A DNA stretch of 64,000 nt. It comes from Microglena sp. YARC. Lineage: Eukaryota > Chlorophyta > Chlorophyceae > Chlamydomonadales > Chlamydomonadaceae. Shown one piece after another: positions 41,177-50,931 of this stretch. Under the pieces are notes generated by a model. It worked only from the letters and a program-made list of their open reading frames with translations. It searched no databases and was not told the DNA's origin. The first letter of the stretch is position 1. Every line of letters starts with the position of its first letter. Location: assembly GCA_022414725.1 (NCBI GenBank), contig CM039462.1, positions 792,385-856,384 of the forward strand, read 5' to 3'. The translations under genes and the position numbers were made by a program.

Positions 41177-41623
41177 CAAAAAAAATGTACACAACAACTA
41201 ATTAACCTAGGCACGTTATCCTCGGATTCGTCTTGCTAGCTTAATATCTTTGGGCATTATTGTCACTCTCTTAGCGTGGATAGCCGCCAAGTTGCAGTCC
41301 TCAAAGAGGCCAACCAGGGAGGCCTCTGAGGCCTCCTGGAGGGCAAGGACAGCCGAAGACTGGAACCTAAGGTTGGTCTTGAAGTCCTATGCGATCTCTC
41401 GCACAAGCCTCTGGAAAGGCAATTTTCTAATCAGAAAGTCCGTAGACTTCTGGTACTTGCGGATCTCGCGCAGGGCGACGGTGCCGGGGCGGTACCGGTT
41501 AGGTTTCTTCACGCCACCTGTGGCAGGTACGTTTGAAGCATACTTCGACGCCTTTATGGGTAGCTGCTTTCTGGGAGCCTTGCTACATGTGGACATACGA
41601 GCGATTTGATTAATACGTGCCAT
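41177..41623 (-). pseudogene. Histone H3 homologue with in-frame TAG
   Basis: ATG at 41623. After a divergent tail the fold domain is unmistakable: [46 protein letters not shown], then TAG (41387-41389) where H3 has a conserved Gln, then [40 protein letters not shown] and [12 protein letters not shown]. Beyond this the sequence diverges and the next in-frame stop is TGA near 41177. The tail reads [20 protein letters not shown]: the residues at the positions of Lys4 and Lys9 are Asn and Met, and two residues are inserted before PATGG. Histones occur in several giant-virus lineages; a host-derived copy is the alternative. Confidence 0.85.
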
Positions 41624-41873
41624 TTGTGAGAGATAGAGCTGTTGTGCTGTTGTGTGCACTTTAATGAGTTTGCCACACGCATTCAACTTTTTTATAACAA
41701 GTTATTGAGCCAGTGTTCAGGGCTCTTTCTTGCATCTCCGACTGTATTGGCACCGAGGAATCACAATTCCGCTCCAGACCATGTTTCGCAACCAGTAGAA
41801 AACGACCGGGGAGGCTGGAACGCCCATTAACTGCTACAACAACAGCAAACACAATACAAACTTTGATATTTTT

Positions 41874-44316
41874 TTATTGTTGGTGGTCTTGTTGTGCACG
41901 TCTGCCCTCTATGTCACCCATCAAACGGTCCACCGTGTACCGAGGCTCAGGATCAGGCTCGACAGTATTGTAAGGCAACAACATGTCACCTCCCCCAGCG
42001 ACACTAGAATTCAAGTACCTACTCTGCCACCCACGCAAAGCAGGGTCCCCGCCACGTTCGTCTCCAACAACACCCATCTCAGCTACGCCGGCACCGAACC
42101 GCGCCCAGCCGGAGCGTCACACCCCCTCTGTCAACCAGAAATTCGCGCCCAGTCATCACAAGCGCCTCACGAGACAGCGCGGGCTCCACCGAACCGACGT
42201 CGGCACACGAAACCGGTCCGGTCACAGCAGACTCAGAAGTACCATAGTACTCAGACCCGTCAGTCGTCGTGCTGCGCATCGTCGCCTCTAAACTGTCGGG
42301 CTTGGCCACAACGTACGCACCAGAACTCTCTGCAAGCCGAGACACACCGAACCGTGTTCCCGAATCAGCGGCCGTCTCACGCATAGTCGCTCGAGGAGGG
42401 TCCAACACGGAAACACTGTAAGCTCCGCGTCCAGATGTCATCGTTGGCAAGCCACCACCACGATCCTGACCCACAGCAACGTCCTTACGAGTCGCATCGG
42501 GCGCCGCGTCATCAGCCGAGTAAACAACGCCACCAACGTTCTTCGCATACAAATTACGTTGGTGACCGTCAGGGTTGACAGCGGTCGCCTCGCGAAGCGT
42601 GTGGCGCGCTCCAGAATCAGGATCCACCACAGGACCGCGGCGTGACACAGAGCCTCCCGCAAAGTTGCCAGTCTGATGTCCGTCGTGGATACCCACCTCC
42701 TTGCGCGTCGTTCGCGTGACATCCTGCGAGTCGTACACCATGAGCTTGGGAACGCCGTGAGATCCTACAAGGTTCAATACAGGCGCCGAATCGAGGAGAA
42801 CATCCTTGAGCGTCGTTTGCGTGACATCCTGCGAGTTGTACACCATGAGCTTGGGAACGCTGTGAGATCCTACAAGGTTCACCACAGGCGCCGAATCGAG
42901 GAGAACATCCTTGAGCGTCGTTCGCGTGACATCCTGCGAGTCGTACACCGTGAGCTTGGGAACGCCTTGAGATCCTACAAGGTTCAACACAGGCGCCGAA
43001 TCGAGGAGGACATCCTTGAGCGTCGTTCGCGCGACATCCTGCGAGTCGTACACCGTTAGCTTGGAAACGCCGTGAGATCCTACAAGGTTCACCACATGCG
43101 CCGAATCGAGGTACTCCTCCTTATGCGTCGTGTGCAGCACATCCTGCAAAGGCGCGACCAACGCCTTGACGGCCGTAGTGAGAGTTCCAGGGCGCGTGCC
43201 AGACCCGGTCTCCATTCGCGCGTTGCCAGGGGCCGACATACCGCTTCGACCGTAGTCAGTGACGCTCTTGACCGTCGTCGTGGCAGGCCCTCGCGACATC
43301 TCACCCAGGGGGGTTCGAAAGATGAGGTCTCGTTGGGACCCTCCTCGGTCCTCCATCCGGTGCACGCCCACAGGGGCAGCTGCACCCTTGTACAGGTCGG
43401 CGGAACGCATTGTTTCACGCTCGGTGTGCCGGTCGACAATGCGGATCTTGTCGTACCCGGGCTGAGACCCGGCCGCGCCACCGGTGCGCATAAAGTCGTC
43501 GGTGGTCTTCTGCTCGCGGATGAGAGGAGGGGGGCGCGTCTGAGTGTTGATGGGTTGGTGCTTAGGTCGGTCCATAGCAGTAGATGTGGACGACCCGGGG
43601 ATAATCTGTCCAGGCAAGCTCTGTTTGGGACGCGTGAGAGGACGCATGTCGTCCACTGTTAGCGCGCGCAGACCCCCCATTTCGCGCATCTCTTTCCTCC
43701 GGGATCGGTTGAACACGAAACCTGTTCGAAAGGGAGTTCGTTAGCGCGATTGCGTGGCAATTGCACGACGTCGCGGTACTCGGATCCCCCGACGCCTACA
43801 GGCGGACGCAGGACGTCCACTCTCGCCTTGTAGGCCTGAAGAGTTGCTGAATTTCTCGCTTTCCACCGCTTAGTGATGTGAAGTCTTGGGAGCCTTTCTC
43901 GCCACGAAGTTCTCCATCTCGTGTCCTCGGTTTGTGGAGACGGACGCCGATCCTGGAGGCTCGCTCCCTCTGAAGAAAGGGACCATGTTGCCGTGCGTCG
44001 CTGGCATGCGGTCGCCAGTCATTGAGGACCTGAATGTGTTCTGCATGAGGAGCTCCTTTTCGTGTGCGTAGACATCTTGCACGCGTGTGAGTGGTACGGG
44101 TCGTGAACGGATGGTCGGTCGCGCGCCTCCGCGTCAGACGCGTCAACCGAGATAGTCATTGATGATGATGATGATTTGCGGAATGTGCCGGGTCTCTTCT
44201 TTATCGTGTATGATGTCATCGGGGAGACAGCTAGCGGCACCCTTCCCCGGTTCGTTGCGTCTCTTTGAAAGCATGTACCCTGCGCCTGCGACAATAAGGA
44301 GAAGCGCAGCCTCCAT
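41874..44316 (-). pseudogene. DUF5899-type virion protein, several frameshifts
   Basis: The start at ATG 44316 gives a membrane helix (EAALLLIVAGAGYMLSKRRN). Frames then change repeatedly: LLMQNTFRSSMTG...GNMVPFFRGSE (43870-44082), FTSLSGGKREIQQLF (about 43850), GSEYRDVVQLPRNRANELPF (about 43770), and from 43716 a long 545-codon frame with MGGLRALTVDDMRPLTRPKQ. The MVPFF(G/R)G, NELPFEQ and LTVDDMRPLTRPK landmarks and the later repeats of the form DSQDVTRTTLKDVLLDSAPV and DVTRTTRKEVGIHD...GN match the DUF5899 family, conserved in Imitervirales-like viruses. Four near-identical 99-base repeats lie at 42720-43110. The last piece (41874-42077) may be the C-terminus. Presumed inner-membrane-associated virion protein of about 800 residues. 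Confidence 0.7.
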
Positions 44317-44441
44317 GCGGATGTGTTCTTTCCTTCAAACCACAATATTTTTGTCAAAAAGTGCGCATGGAGATCTGTTTGTCGCGTGCCAAAAAAAGTG
44401 TTATGTTTCAACATGTAATAGCCAGCCATTAACAATCATAT
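44317..44441. promoter_or_regulatory. Divergent promoter region, DUF5899 / 226-aa membrane protein
   Basis: 125 bases between divergent start codons, with CACAATATTTTTGTCAAAAAG (44341-44361) and a second AT-rich block (44400-44441, ending CATATATG). Called by position and composition only. Confidence 0.35.
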
Positions 44442-45122
44442 ATGTCCGCGTACATATTGACTGGAGCCCCATTGAACGAGGTTTGGAACAACAACCACGA
44501 CCGTGGCTTCACGGACAAGCGAGCTCCGGGAACCAAAAACTACAAAACAAAGAAGACGACGAGCAGCTTCCCGAAGAAGAAGAAAAAGGATGCGGGGGGG
44601 GAATCAATTGCGAAATCAAAGACGCTGTCGTACGCGTGCGTCTTTGACAAGAACCCTAGTCCGTTGTGCGACATGTACACACAGGGGTTCAATTCCTCAT
44701 TCGACGACATCATGGACATTTACCAACGAGACACAGAGTATCGAAAATCTCATGCCGAAGAAGAAGAAAAGATTGAAGAGCATCCTAAATACAATAATAC
44801 CAAATACGACAATGATCCTGACTCCGAATCGGACAATGATCATCCTAATGACGATGCCAACGATTCAGATTCATACAATGAGCCGCCCACCACCCCCACA
44901 ATAACATCCGCTCGCCTGCCTAAAAGCAGTAAAAACCCAGTGGAAGGATTCTTTCATCCACAAATGGACACGTCCCCGAAGCCTAGACAAGCGTTGACGG
45001 AGCTCGCAATGTTTTTGCTAGCAGGTGTCATGCTCATATTCATTCTAGAGACATTCGTAAAGTTGGGAATGGGGATGCGGTACCGTCGGCATGGAGGAGG
45101 CGCCGCGTACACTCACTACTGA
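44442..45122 (+). CDS. Tail-anchored viral membrane protein
   Basis: 226 residues, intact. The N-terminus SAYILTGAPLNEVWNNNHDR is followed by a lysine-rich tract (TKKTTSSFPKKKKKD), a conserved-looking FNSSFDDIMDIYQRDTEYRK helix, a long Asp/Asn/Glu-rich linker, and one membrane helix near the C-terminus (LAMFLLAGVMLIFILETFVK), ending GMGMRYRRHGGGA. An EVW-type N-terminal motif with a C-terminal single-pass helix followed by VKLG occurs in conserved uncharacterised membrane proteins of mesomimivirus-like genomes, so this is probably a virion inner-membrane protein. Family name not known to me. It is followed closely by two more plus-strand genes. Confidence 0.7.
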   Translation: MSAYILTGAPLNEVWNNNHDRGFTDKRAPGTKNYKTKKTTSSFPKKKKKDAGGESIAKSKTLSYACVFDKNPSPLCDMYTQGFNSSFDDIMDIYQRDTEYRKSHAEEEEKIEEHPKYNNTKYDNDPDSESDNDHPNDDANDSDSYNEPPTTPTITSARLPKSSKNPVEGFFHPQMDTSPKPRQALTELAMFLLAGVMLIFILETFVKLGMGMRYRRHGGGAAYTHY

Positions 45123-45169
45123 TTAAAAACAATCCAATTTTATTTTGAAAACAATTGTATGAACTGAAA

Positions 45170-45412
45170 ATGACCTCCTCTATCACTATCGCAATTCCAT
45201 TGTGCGACGCAAATGTGCTGACGGAGGAGAAGATGGACATGGTAAGGGCCATTCCAGGCGTCTCGACCGTCGAGGTAAGCCAAACCGAAACAGATACACT
45301 AAATGTCGTACTTGACGAGGCTCTCCATACACCCCAGAGCACCGACAGTGTCGCAATGGCCATCGCCAAGCAGTTCCCGAGCTGCCCCGTCAAGTATGGG
45401 GTCCCCAAGTAA
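45170..45412 (+). CDS. Small protein, unknown (80 aa)
   Basis: ATG 45170 is preferred; the only earlier in-frame option is TTG at 45155. The product TSSITIAIPLCDANVLTEEK...AIPGVSTVEVSQTETDTLNV has an alternating strand-helix-strand pattern resembling a small ferredoxin-like fold (strand, helix, then GVxxVEV), similar to heavy-metal-associated domains but without their CxxC motif. Located 47 bases after the membrane protein and 42 bases before DUF5762, on the same strand. No role can be assigned. Confidence 0.5.
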   Translation: MTSSITIAIPLCDANVLTEEKMDMVRAIPGVSTVEVSQTETDTLNVVLDEALHTPQSTDSVAMAIAKQFPSCPVKYGVPK

Positions 45413-45454
45413 TTTTGTCAAGTACATGTAAAGCAGTTTAGTTGCTATATCAAC

Positions 45455-46060
45455 ATGAACGACAATGCGGCGGCAACCACAACCATATGGCACGATGACC
45501 TACGCAGTTTCATGGGCACGACGGAAGCACTCTACAGTTTCGTACCCCTTCCAGGGATGCTCCTCACAGAGCAGCTGAACGCACTGTTCAGATTCTCCAT
45601 ATACTACGGCATCGCCGTGTGCATTTTCTGTGCCTCCCCCAAGGCGCTGCTAATCCCTGTTTTGACAGGTGCGCTGACCGCCGCGGTCCACCGTTTTGAC
45701 GTTGGCCAGCGAACGAACACGATCGAGATGATGCGCAACGAGGGTCTCGAACGTGACCCAGAGACGGCGAGGCTCTGTTGCGCGCCCACGAAAGAGAACC
45801 CGTTCATGAATCCTGCAATCGGTGACATGGGCGCAGTGCTGGTGGGAGGGACGCGCCCTTGCGACATCACGCGTCCGTCGGTCCGAAAGCGAGTTGACAA
45901 ACTCTTTCACGGCGATAAATGGCAGGAGCCACACGATGTGTTCAAACGTAATTCCGGCTTCCGTCAGTTTTACACTGTCGCCGCCCCCAACGACCCGGGC
46001 GCCTTTGCGAACTGGCTCTTCGACGACCGGTCCATCAGCTACTCGCGAAAGACGCAATGA
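45455..46060 (+). CDS. DUF5762 family membrane protein
   Basis: 201 residues, intact. Two hydrophobic segments lie at about 47-62 (FSIYYGIAVCIFCASPKA) and 63-76 (LLIPVLTGALTAAV). They are followed by the family signature: CCAPTKENPFMNPAIGD, PCDITRPSVRKRVDKLFH, and RNSGFRQFYTVAAPNDPGAF with FANWLF near the end. The NPFMN...SxRQFYT...NDxxxFAxWL series is typical of DUF5762, a protein conserved across giant viruses and thought to sit in the virion membrane. It overlaps the convergent 46035-46502 gene by 26 bases. Confidence 0.85.
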   Translation: MNDNAAATTTIWHDDLRSFMGTTEALYSFVPLPGMLLTEQLNALFRFSIYYGIAVCIFCASPKALLIPVLTGALTAAVHRFDVGQRTNTIEMMRNEGLERDPETARLCCAPTKENPFMNPAIGDMGAVLVGGTRPCDITRPSVRKRVDKLFHGDKWQEPHDVFKRNSGFRQFYTVAAPNDPGAFANWLFDDRSISYSRKTQ

Positions 46061-46502
46061 ATATGAAGAGGCTGCTCCAGAGCATGCAGATGACAAACGA
46101 ATCCATTGGGACTGTGTACATTAGTATGGGCACGCACCACATCCCCAAGAGTATCAAAGCATCATAGATCTTGCGGATGAAGTGCGAGAGGCACAACTTA
46201 AAATGCGGGTACATGAGATTCAGACCGCATACAAAAATGGTCTCGTTATCGTTTCCTACGATCGTTGGGAGGACAAACGCGTGCAGTACTGCCAGAACGG
46301 TCGCCCCGATCGCTAACATTATGAGAGGCTCTATCATCGAGAACGCAAGGTCATTCCTTAAACCGGCGTACGTGGTCCCTAACTTCTCCAAGGTCAATTC
46401 GTCGCTGCTGCTGGTGGTCACTATGTACCTGGAAATCCACGCGATCAGGAAGGCAACACACAGGACCGTGTACAATGCATGCGCGTACCCCGGATGACTC
46501 AT
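46035..46502 (-). CDS. Polytopic membrane protein, unknown
   Basis: 155 residues from ATG 46502 (SHPGYAHALYTVLCVAFLIA); an upstream GTG/TTG-type extension to 46532 is less likely. Four hydrophobic segments: TVLCVAFLIAWISRYIV, MIEPLIMLAIGATVLAVLHA, LILLGMWCVPILMY and VICMLWSSLFIFIASF. The middle contains a loop with NDNETIFVCGLNLMYPHFK. No family recognised. It belongs to the membrane-protein cluster with 44442-46060 and converges on DUF5762. Confidence 0.6.
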   Translation of the reverse strand: MSHPGYAHALYTVLCVAFLIAWISRYIVTTSSSDELTLEKLGTTYAGLRNDLAFSMIEPLIMLAIGATVLAVLHAFVLPTIVGNDNETIFVCGLNLMYPHFKLCLSHFIRKIYDALILLGMWCVPILMYTVPMDSFVICMLWSSLFIFIASFASS

Positions 46503-46547
46503 TATTTTTTGATGTATATTTTTTGTAGACAAGAACGCTGTAAACCA

Positions 46548-47200
46548 TCAAACGATGGATGAGGTGATGTTGATCCCGCAATAACTTTTGTGGCTCGTTG
46601 TCAAAGTCGACCTTGGTGTAGGAGCCCGATAACATCGTCGCCCAGGATCCACTTTGAAGTTCGACCAGAACTTGGGCGTGTGTCCGCACCTCGTCCGTCG
46701 CGAGGTGACCAGCTCGTGGATCGCGACATACATGAGGATGTTCTCCTCCACTAGCTCGTGGTCACGCTGACGCAGACACAATACGATCTTCTCACCCTTG
46801 TTTACAGAGTACGATGTGTACCAAGTTTCCGCCCGCCCCTCCGAGAGAGCGTCTGGGTTGTAGTTATCGTACAGCTGGCGCACGACCGGGTTTTTTCGGG
46901 TACTTGGCCACGAGATGCTGAACCAGCTTGTTAAGATTCGAGTTGATGCGCGCCATGAGGTTCGCCGCGTTCTGGCGGTCGGGGCAGCCGACGCATCAGG
47001 TATTCGCGACCGTCGACGTCCGAGCTCACGAACAAGACCTCGCTGTAGAATCCGCGGAGGTACCCTACAATGATGATCACGATGATGTGTGTGTGAGGAC
47101 ACACGTGCGTAGAGAATGACTTGACGACTGCTGTGTTTTTTTTCCTACTCGATGAGGTAGCCTTGGATGCTGCTTGGGTCAAAGAGACGTTGGTTGCCTG
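46548..47200 (-). pseudogene. Conserved giant-virus metallopeptidase-like protein (HExxH), frameshifted
   Basis: Pieces in three frames assemble in order: GYLRGFYSEVLFVSSDVDGR and EYLMRRLP (about 47050-46960), NPVVRQLYDNYNPDALSEG with WYTSYSVNKGEKIVLCLRQR (about 46890-46770), MYVAIHEL then HLATDE in another frame (about 46720), GHTPKFWSNFK, and SYCGINITSSIV at 46548. The YTSYSVNKGEKI...CLR, HELxHL, GHTPxFW and YCG landmarks belong to a conserved viral protein with a WLM/metallopeptidase-like HExxH site. The base changes that break the frame fall exactly across the HExxH codons. An N-terminal hydrophobic segment (IIVIIIVGYLRGF) suggests membrane anchoring. The upstream start is uncertain (possibly up to 47317). 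Confidence 0.6.
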
Positions 47201-47409
47201 GAGTCCGGATCGTTCTGATCCGTGCCATTTATCCGCATCGACGGAGGACGGTCCTGGAGACACCAAGGGCATCGGAGGGCCTTGGCCAATTTTACAGAAG
47301 CTTTGGTTTGCATACATGGCATTCTGATATTTGGTACATGCAACTTCTTATACCCAGCTATTATGTTTACTTATTTTCGGAAAGCAACGAGTCACTGTTG
47401 CAACCTTTA

Positions 47410-47640
47410 GTGAATGCCACACACCCTGAGCTCCCAGGGCATGTAATCTGCCATTCAGCGCTTGCTATGCGCTGGTAACATCCACAGCCCATTGGGACCA
47501 GTGCTGATACCCTGCGCCTGGGCTTTGAAATACGGTTCCACTCCTGTCTCTTTCGTACAAAAGAAACCATCTGCCCAATGGATGATTTATTAGGTGTTGC
47601 GATCCTCTCACCTACTAGTTTTCAAGTGCTTCTACATGAT
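47410..47640 (-). pseudogene. Degenerate copy of the 40328-40534 small gene
   Basis: Shares in order VGERI, KAQA, the Trp/Gly-rich centre, MADYMPWEL / ITCPGSSG and the nucleotide landmarks CAGGGCATGTAATCT, CTTGCTAT, CATCCACA and ATCCTCTCACCTACT with 40340-40510. Frames are broken. It lies at the right border of the viral block, so the family occurs both inside the TIR element and outside it. Confidence 0.5.
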
Positions 47641-48349
47641 ATCTAAGGTACAGTAAATTTTTTTCCGCCCCGACGTCGGGTTAATGAACGCCCCAAGAGC
47701 ATTCATCCACATTCAGCTGCTTTGAGCCTCAAGTTGATGTCGCTTTCCAATCTCGCGGGGAACTCTCACGTCCCGGGACAACAACGCCGTGTGAGATCCT
47801 CGCCTGGAGGTCCTCGATCTTTTTTTGCTTGTCACTGCAACAGGCATGGAACCCGGTCGCTCACTAAATTAGTTCTACGCGATAAATGCCATAATAGGTC
47901 AAACCCACTGACCCGACCGGGCGCATTGCCGAGCGTGTTGTCGTCATCGATCTCAAAGTCTCTAGGAGTGAGATGACAAAGGTGTCCGCATCTCCGGGAC
48001 CGAACCCTCGCTGAACAGCCTCCTGCTTGCTATGACCACTGCTCCCGGCATCCACGGTGGGTGTAACGGTGCACGGACGCCGCAGCCTACTCAAAATGTC
48101 CGAACATCAAGACGCAAGGTACCCAAAAAACAACATCCGAGCGATTCGTCTTCTGGCGCCCGTCCACGTGGACTGTGAATCGGCACCGGGGTTCACATCG
48201 TTCACACAACAAGCCGCAGCAGGGTTTTCAGAGTCCAAACGAAGGCGGATCTCGCCAACAGGTCGGACACACCTGCATCACGCACGTGAGAGGGCGAGCG
48301 GTGAACGTATAATAGGAAAGAGTATAACCCTGCGCCACCTATGAATCAC
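47641..48349. other. Border region, no gene recognised
   Basis: Two overlapping opposite frames (47864-48094 - and 48057-48344 +) are open. The minus one (DADTFVISLLETLRSM) is mildly protein-like, but no family fits. The CG-rich codon style seen in the viral genes fades here, so I place the viral border between about 47.3 and 48.4 kb. Confidence 0.35.
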
Positions 48350-50931
48350 CAAGTCCCCACCCGGCCGCCACTCTCCAAAGGCTGATCCGGTCCCGTGTTA
48401 ACTCGGCATGGGGGCTACAGGCGGCCGATTTCAGATATAGGATCGGGAGGAGTCAGCCAAACGGTTCAGGGGCGCCGCTCAGGCTTTGAAATAAACGAAA
48501 GGTCCGACGGTGCGCATCTCCACTGACGTGTCAGTGGGAAACGCGAAATACGGTAGTATTGTGGGCATGCACAAGGCTAAGCATAGCCCCGCAGAAGAGT
48601 AAGGGCAGCGCACTTAAATTCTAGCAGAACGTGCCACTATTATAGAGCTGCGAGTCAAACCAGGAAGGCCAGACGAGTGCGAGTCGCGTAGCGTGCTCAT
48701 ACCAGGCGCGGTACACCCACAGCGGGCGTCATAGACCTTGTCCACGCGCCTAGCCTGCTGCGACTGCGTAGGTACGGGCGGCGCTGTGGGTCCGGAGGCG
48801 AATTAGGCCTGTTAAACAATGACGGGGTACTCGGATATGTCCCGCGATAAGTCCTCGGACGGAGGGAAGAAGCCGCGGCGTCATCCTGAAGACGAAATTG
48901 AGATGCCTCTCAGCGCGTTTGCTGAAAGCCGAACGGGGGGAAACGCATAGGTTGCGAGGACGGGGGCAGTTAAAAAGTACCGGAAGCCAATATCGTACCG
49001 GAGCATGCGGGACCGATTGCACCAAAGTGCGCAGGAACAAAAGAAGTTTCTCCGTTTTGAATAAGCGGGAGAGGGGGCACTCGAACGAGGTGGAGCCAGG
49101 AAAACGACTTCCATAAGCAACGCCGAAAACAGTTTACGCTCGGGCGACGGAAGTATACCAGAAGGAATTGCATCTACAAGGTCTCCAATGTGACATCTCT
49201 GAGGGCAGCGGATTTCAAAGTGCCTGTTCAGAGGTCAAACAAGGCGCTAGTCCTGAACAATAGAGGGGGAAAAAACCTTTGCGGGTTCCGGAGGTTAAAC
49301 GCACAGAGCGCACTCCATCGCGAGGCAAAGGGGGGAGCTTTTGGGGTAGAAAGACGAAAGACTGCCCGGGGTGTAGCTGCAATGCAGAACAATACCCCAC
49401 GTACGGAACTAAATATTGTTCGGGATATAGAGAAAGTGAACGAATTGCGAAGCTGTAGACTGCTGCTGCATACTGCATCTAATCCGTACGCAAGGGATCT
49501 ACAATTATCTTAGGATTAGATACATCACATACAGACAGATAGCGATGACAGCCGCTAGTGAATCAGTCTCTTGTCAAGAATCAAGTGTGGGCTAGGGACA
49601 CGACTATTCATGGAAGGGGTATGGAGGTGAAATAAAGTTAGGCAAAGTAAAGAGGAAAGAGGCCAAGACTGAAGGTACAAGAGCTATTAGTTATGGTTAT
49701 TCTACGGCAACGGATTAACTGGAAAGGCGTTTCGGGTACCATTGTAATCCAATTGAATGAGCGGGAATCCGCAAGCGAACGACTATAGCCCAGGAAAGGA
49801 TAGATCACCGATACGATCGACAGGGTAGTAAGCGGATTGGCCAAGGCCCGCACACTGGTACGTTCGGAGAAGGGCGTTGCGACGATACACTCTGGAACAT
49901 AGGAGGGTTGCAGAGGTGTATACCGGGGGAGAACGGATGCTACAGCACCGGGGAAAACGTTTTGCAGAACGGGGGACAGGAGTGCTTAGCGAGATGGAGA
50001 GAAGACTGGGGACAAAATGACAATTTCCGAAATGTGTGAAAAGGTACGGGAAATGTGCAGGGGCCACAATTTAGGGCGAACTTATCTGTTTCGTGCATAG
50101 AATCGAGGGTATAAAGCAGGCCATTTCCTCGACCAAGATATGGTGCAGAGCAAAACAGACATACGAAAGCCCGCGTCACAGAAAGGGGGGAAGAGTGTGA
50201 GCACGAAAGCTGACGATTGACGCCAAGTCTTGACGCAAAGGAATTCACATTGTTGGGATCCAACGCGAACAATGATGAACAGGCAACCGAAGTTCATGGT
50301 AGTGCAGTATTAGACAATGAGGGAGGGTACTGGAGGAGAGGGCAGACTTGGACTCCATTCGGAAAGATATAGGAGAGTAGACGAAGGCTTGTATGAAGAG
50401 AAGTGTTGCTGGAGGGATAGAGTAAGCGTGGGTTGTGCGGGCGTTTTCTTTCCATCAGTGTTCTGCGTAGTAGCCCCTCCTACCTCGTTCGTTTTGAAGC
50501 ATCAGCACAAGGGTGATCGGGGTCCGCTCCCAGATGCCTCGCCCTCGGCTACCCCTCTCGAATGATGAGCCCCTCCGGTCTCAGGCGAGCCACGCACTCC
50601 AGTACGGCCTCACATGGGCTTCTACGTAGGGGGACTTGGTACCGCCAACTGCACTCGCCCAGATGGGTGACGCGCGCCTCCGTCTCGGGTCCTCCTCCCA
50701 CGTCCAGATGTCTCCAGGCAATACGAGGACCGGATTCGCACTGCTGGCCGCGACGAGGAATGTCTATCGAGACGGTGCCGCGATGAGAGGAAGAAAGGGC
50801 GGTACTCGAGGACGGAGTCTCGCGCCGCCTATTCGCGAAGCCGTGACTTTCCTGGTAAGTGAGATTGAAAGAGCCTGCTCGCCTTCATCCTTCACCCATC
50901 GCGTCGAGGATTGACCTATGTGATGGCGCTC
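48350..50931. other. Right flank, no gene recognised
   Basis: G+A-rich on the plus strand, with many short frames on both strands and none convincing. Toward the gap (50440-50930) the sequence becomes more GC-rich, and CCTGGTAAGTGAG at 50851 looks like a spliceosomal 5' splice site, so a host exon could end there. The reading upstream (RRCRDERKKGRYSRTESRAA) is not a known family. Confidence 0.35.

Noticed and set aside
40920..41201. 93-codon plus ORF
   Set aside because: It is the translated terminal inverted repeat plus antisense of the histone gene end.
33598..41389. Reassignment of TAA/TAG to glutamine as in some ulvophytes and ciliates
   Set aside because: Several genes here end in TAA or TAG at the expected family length (recombinase, HNH, IDSRSRD protein, 33478 gene), so decay or error explains the in-frame stops more simply.
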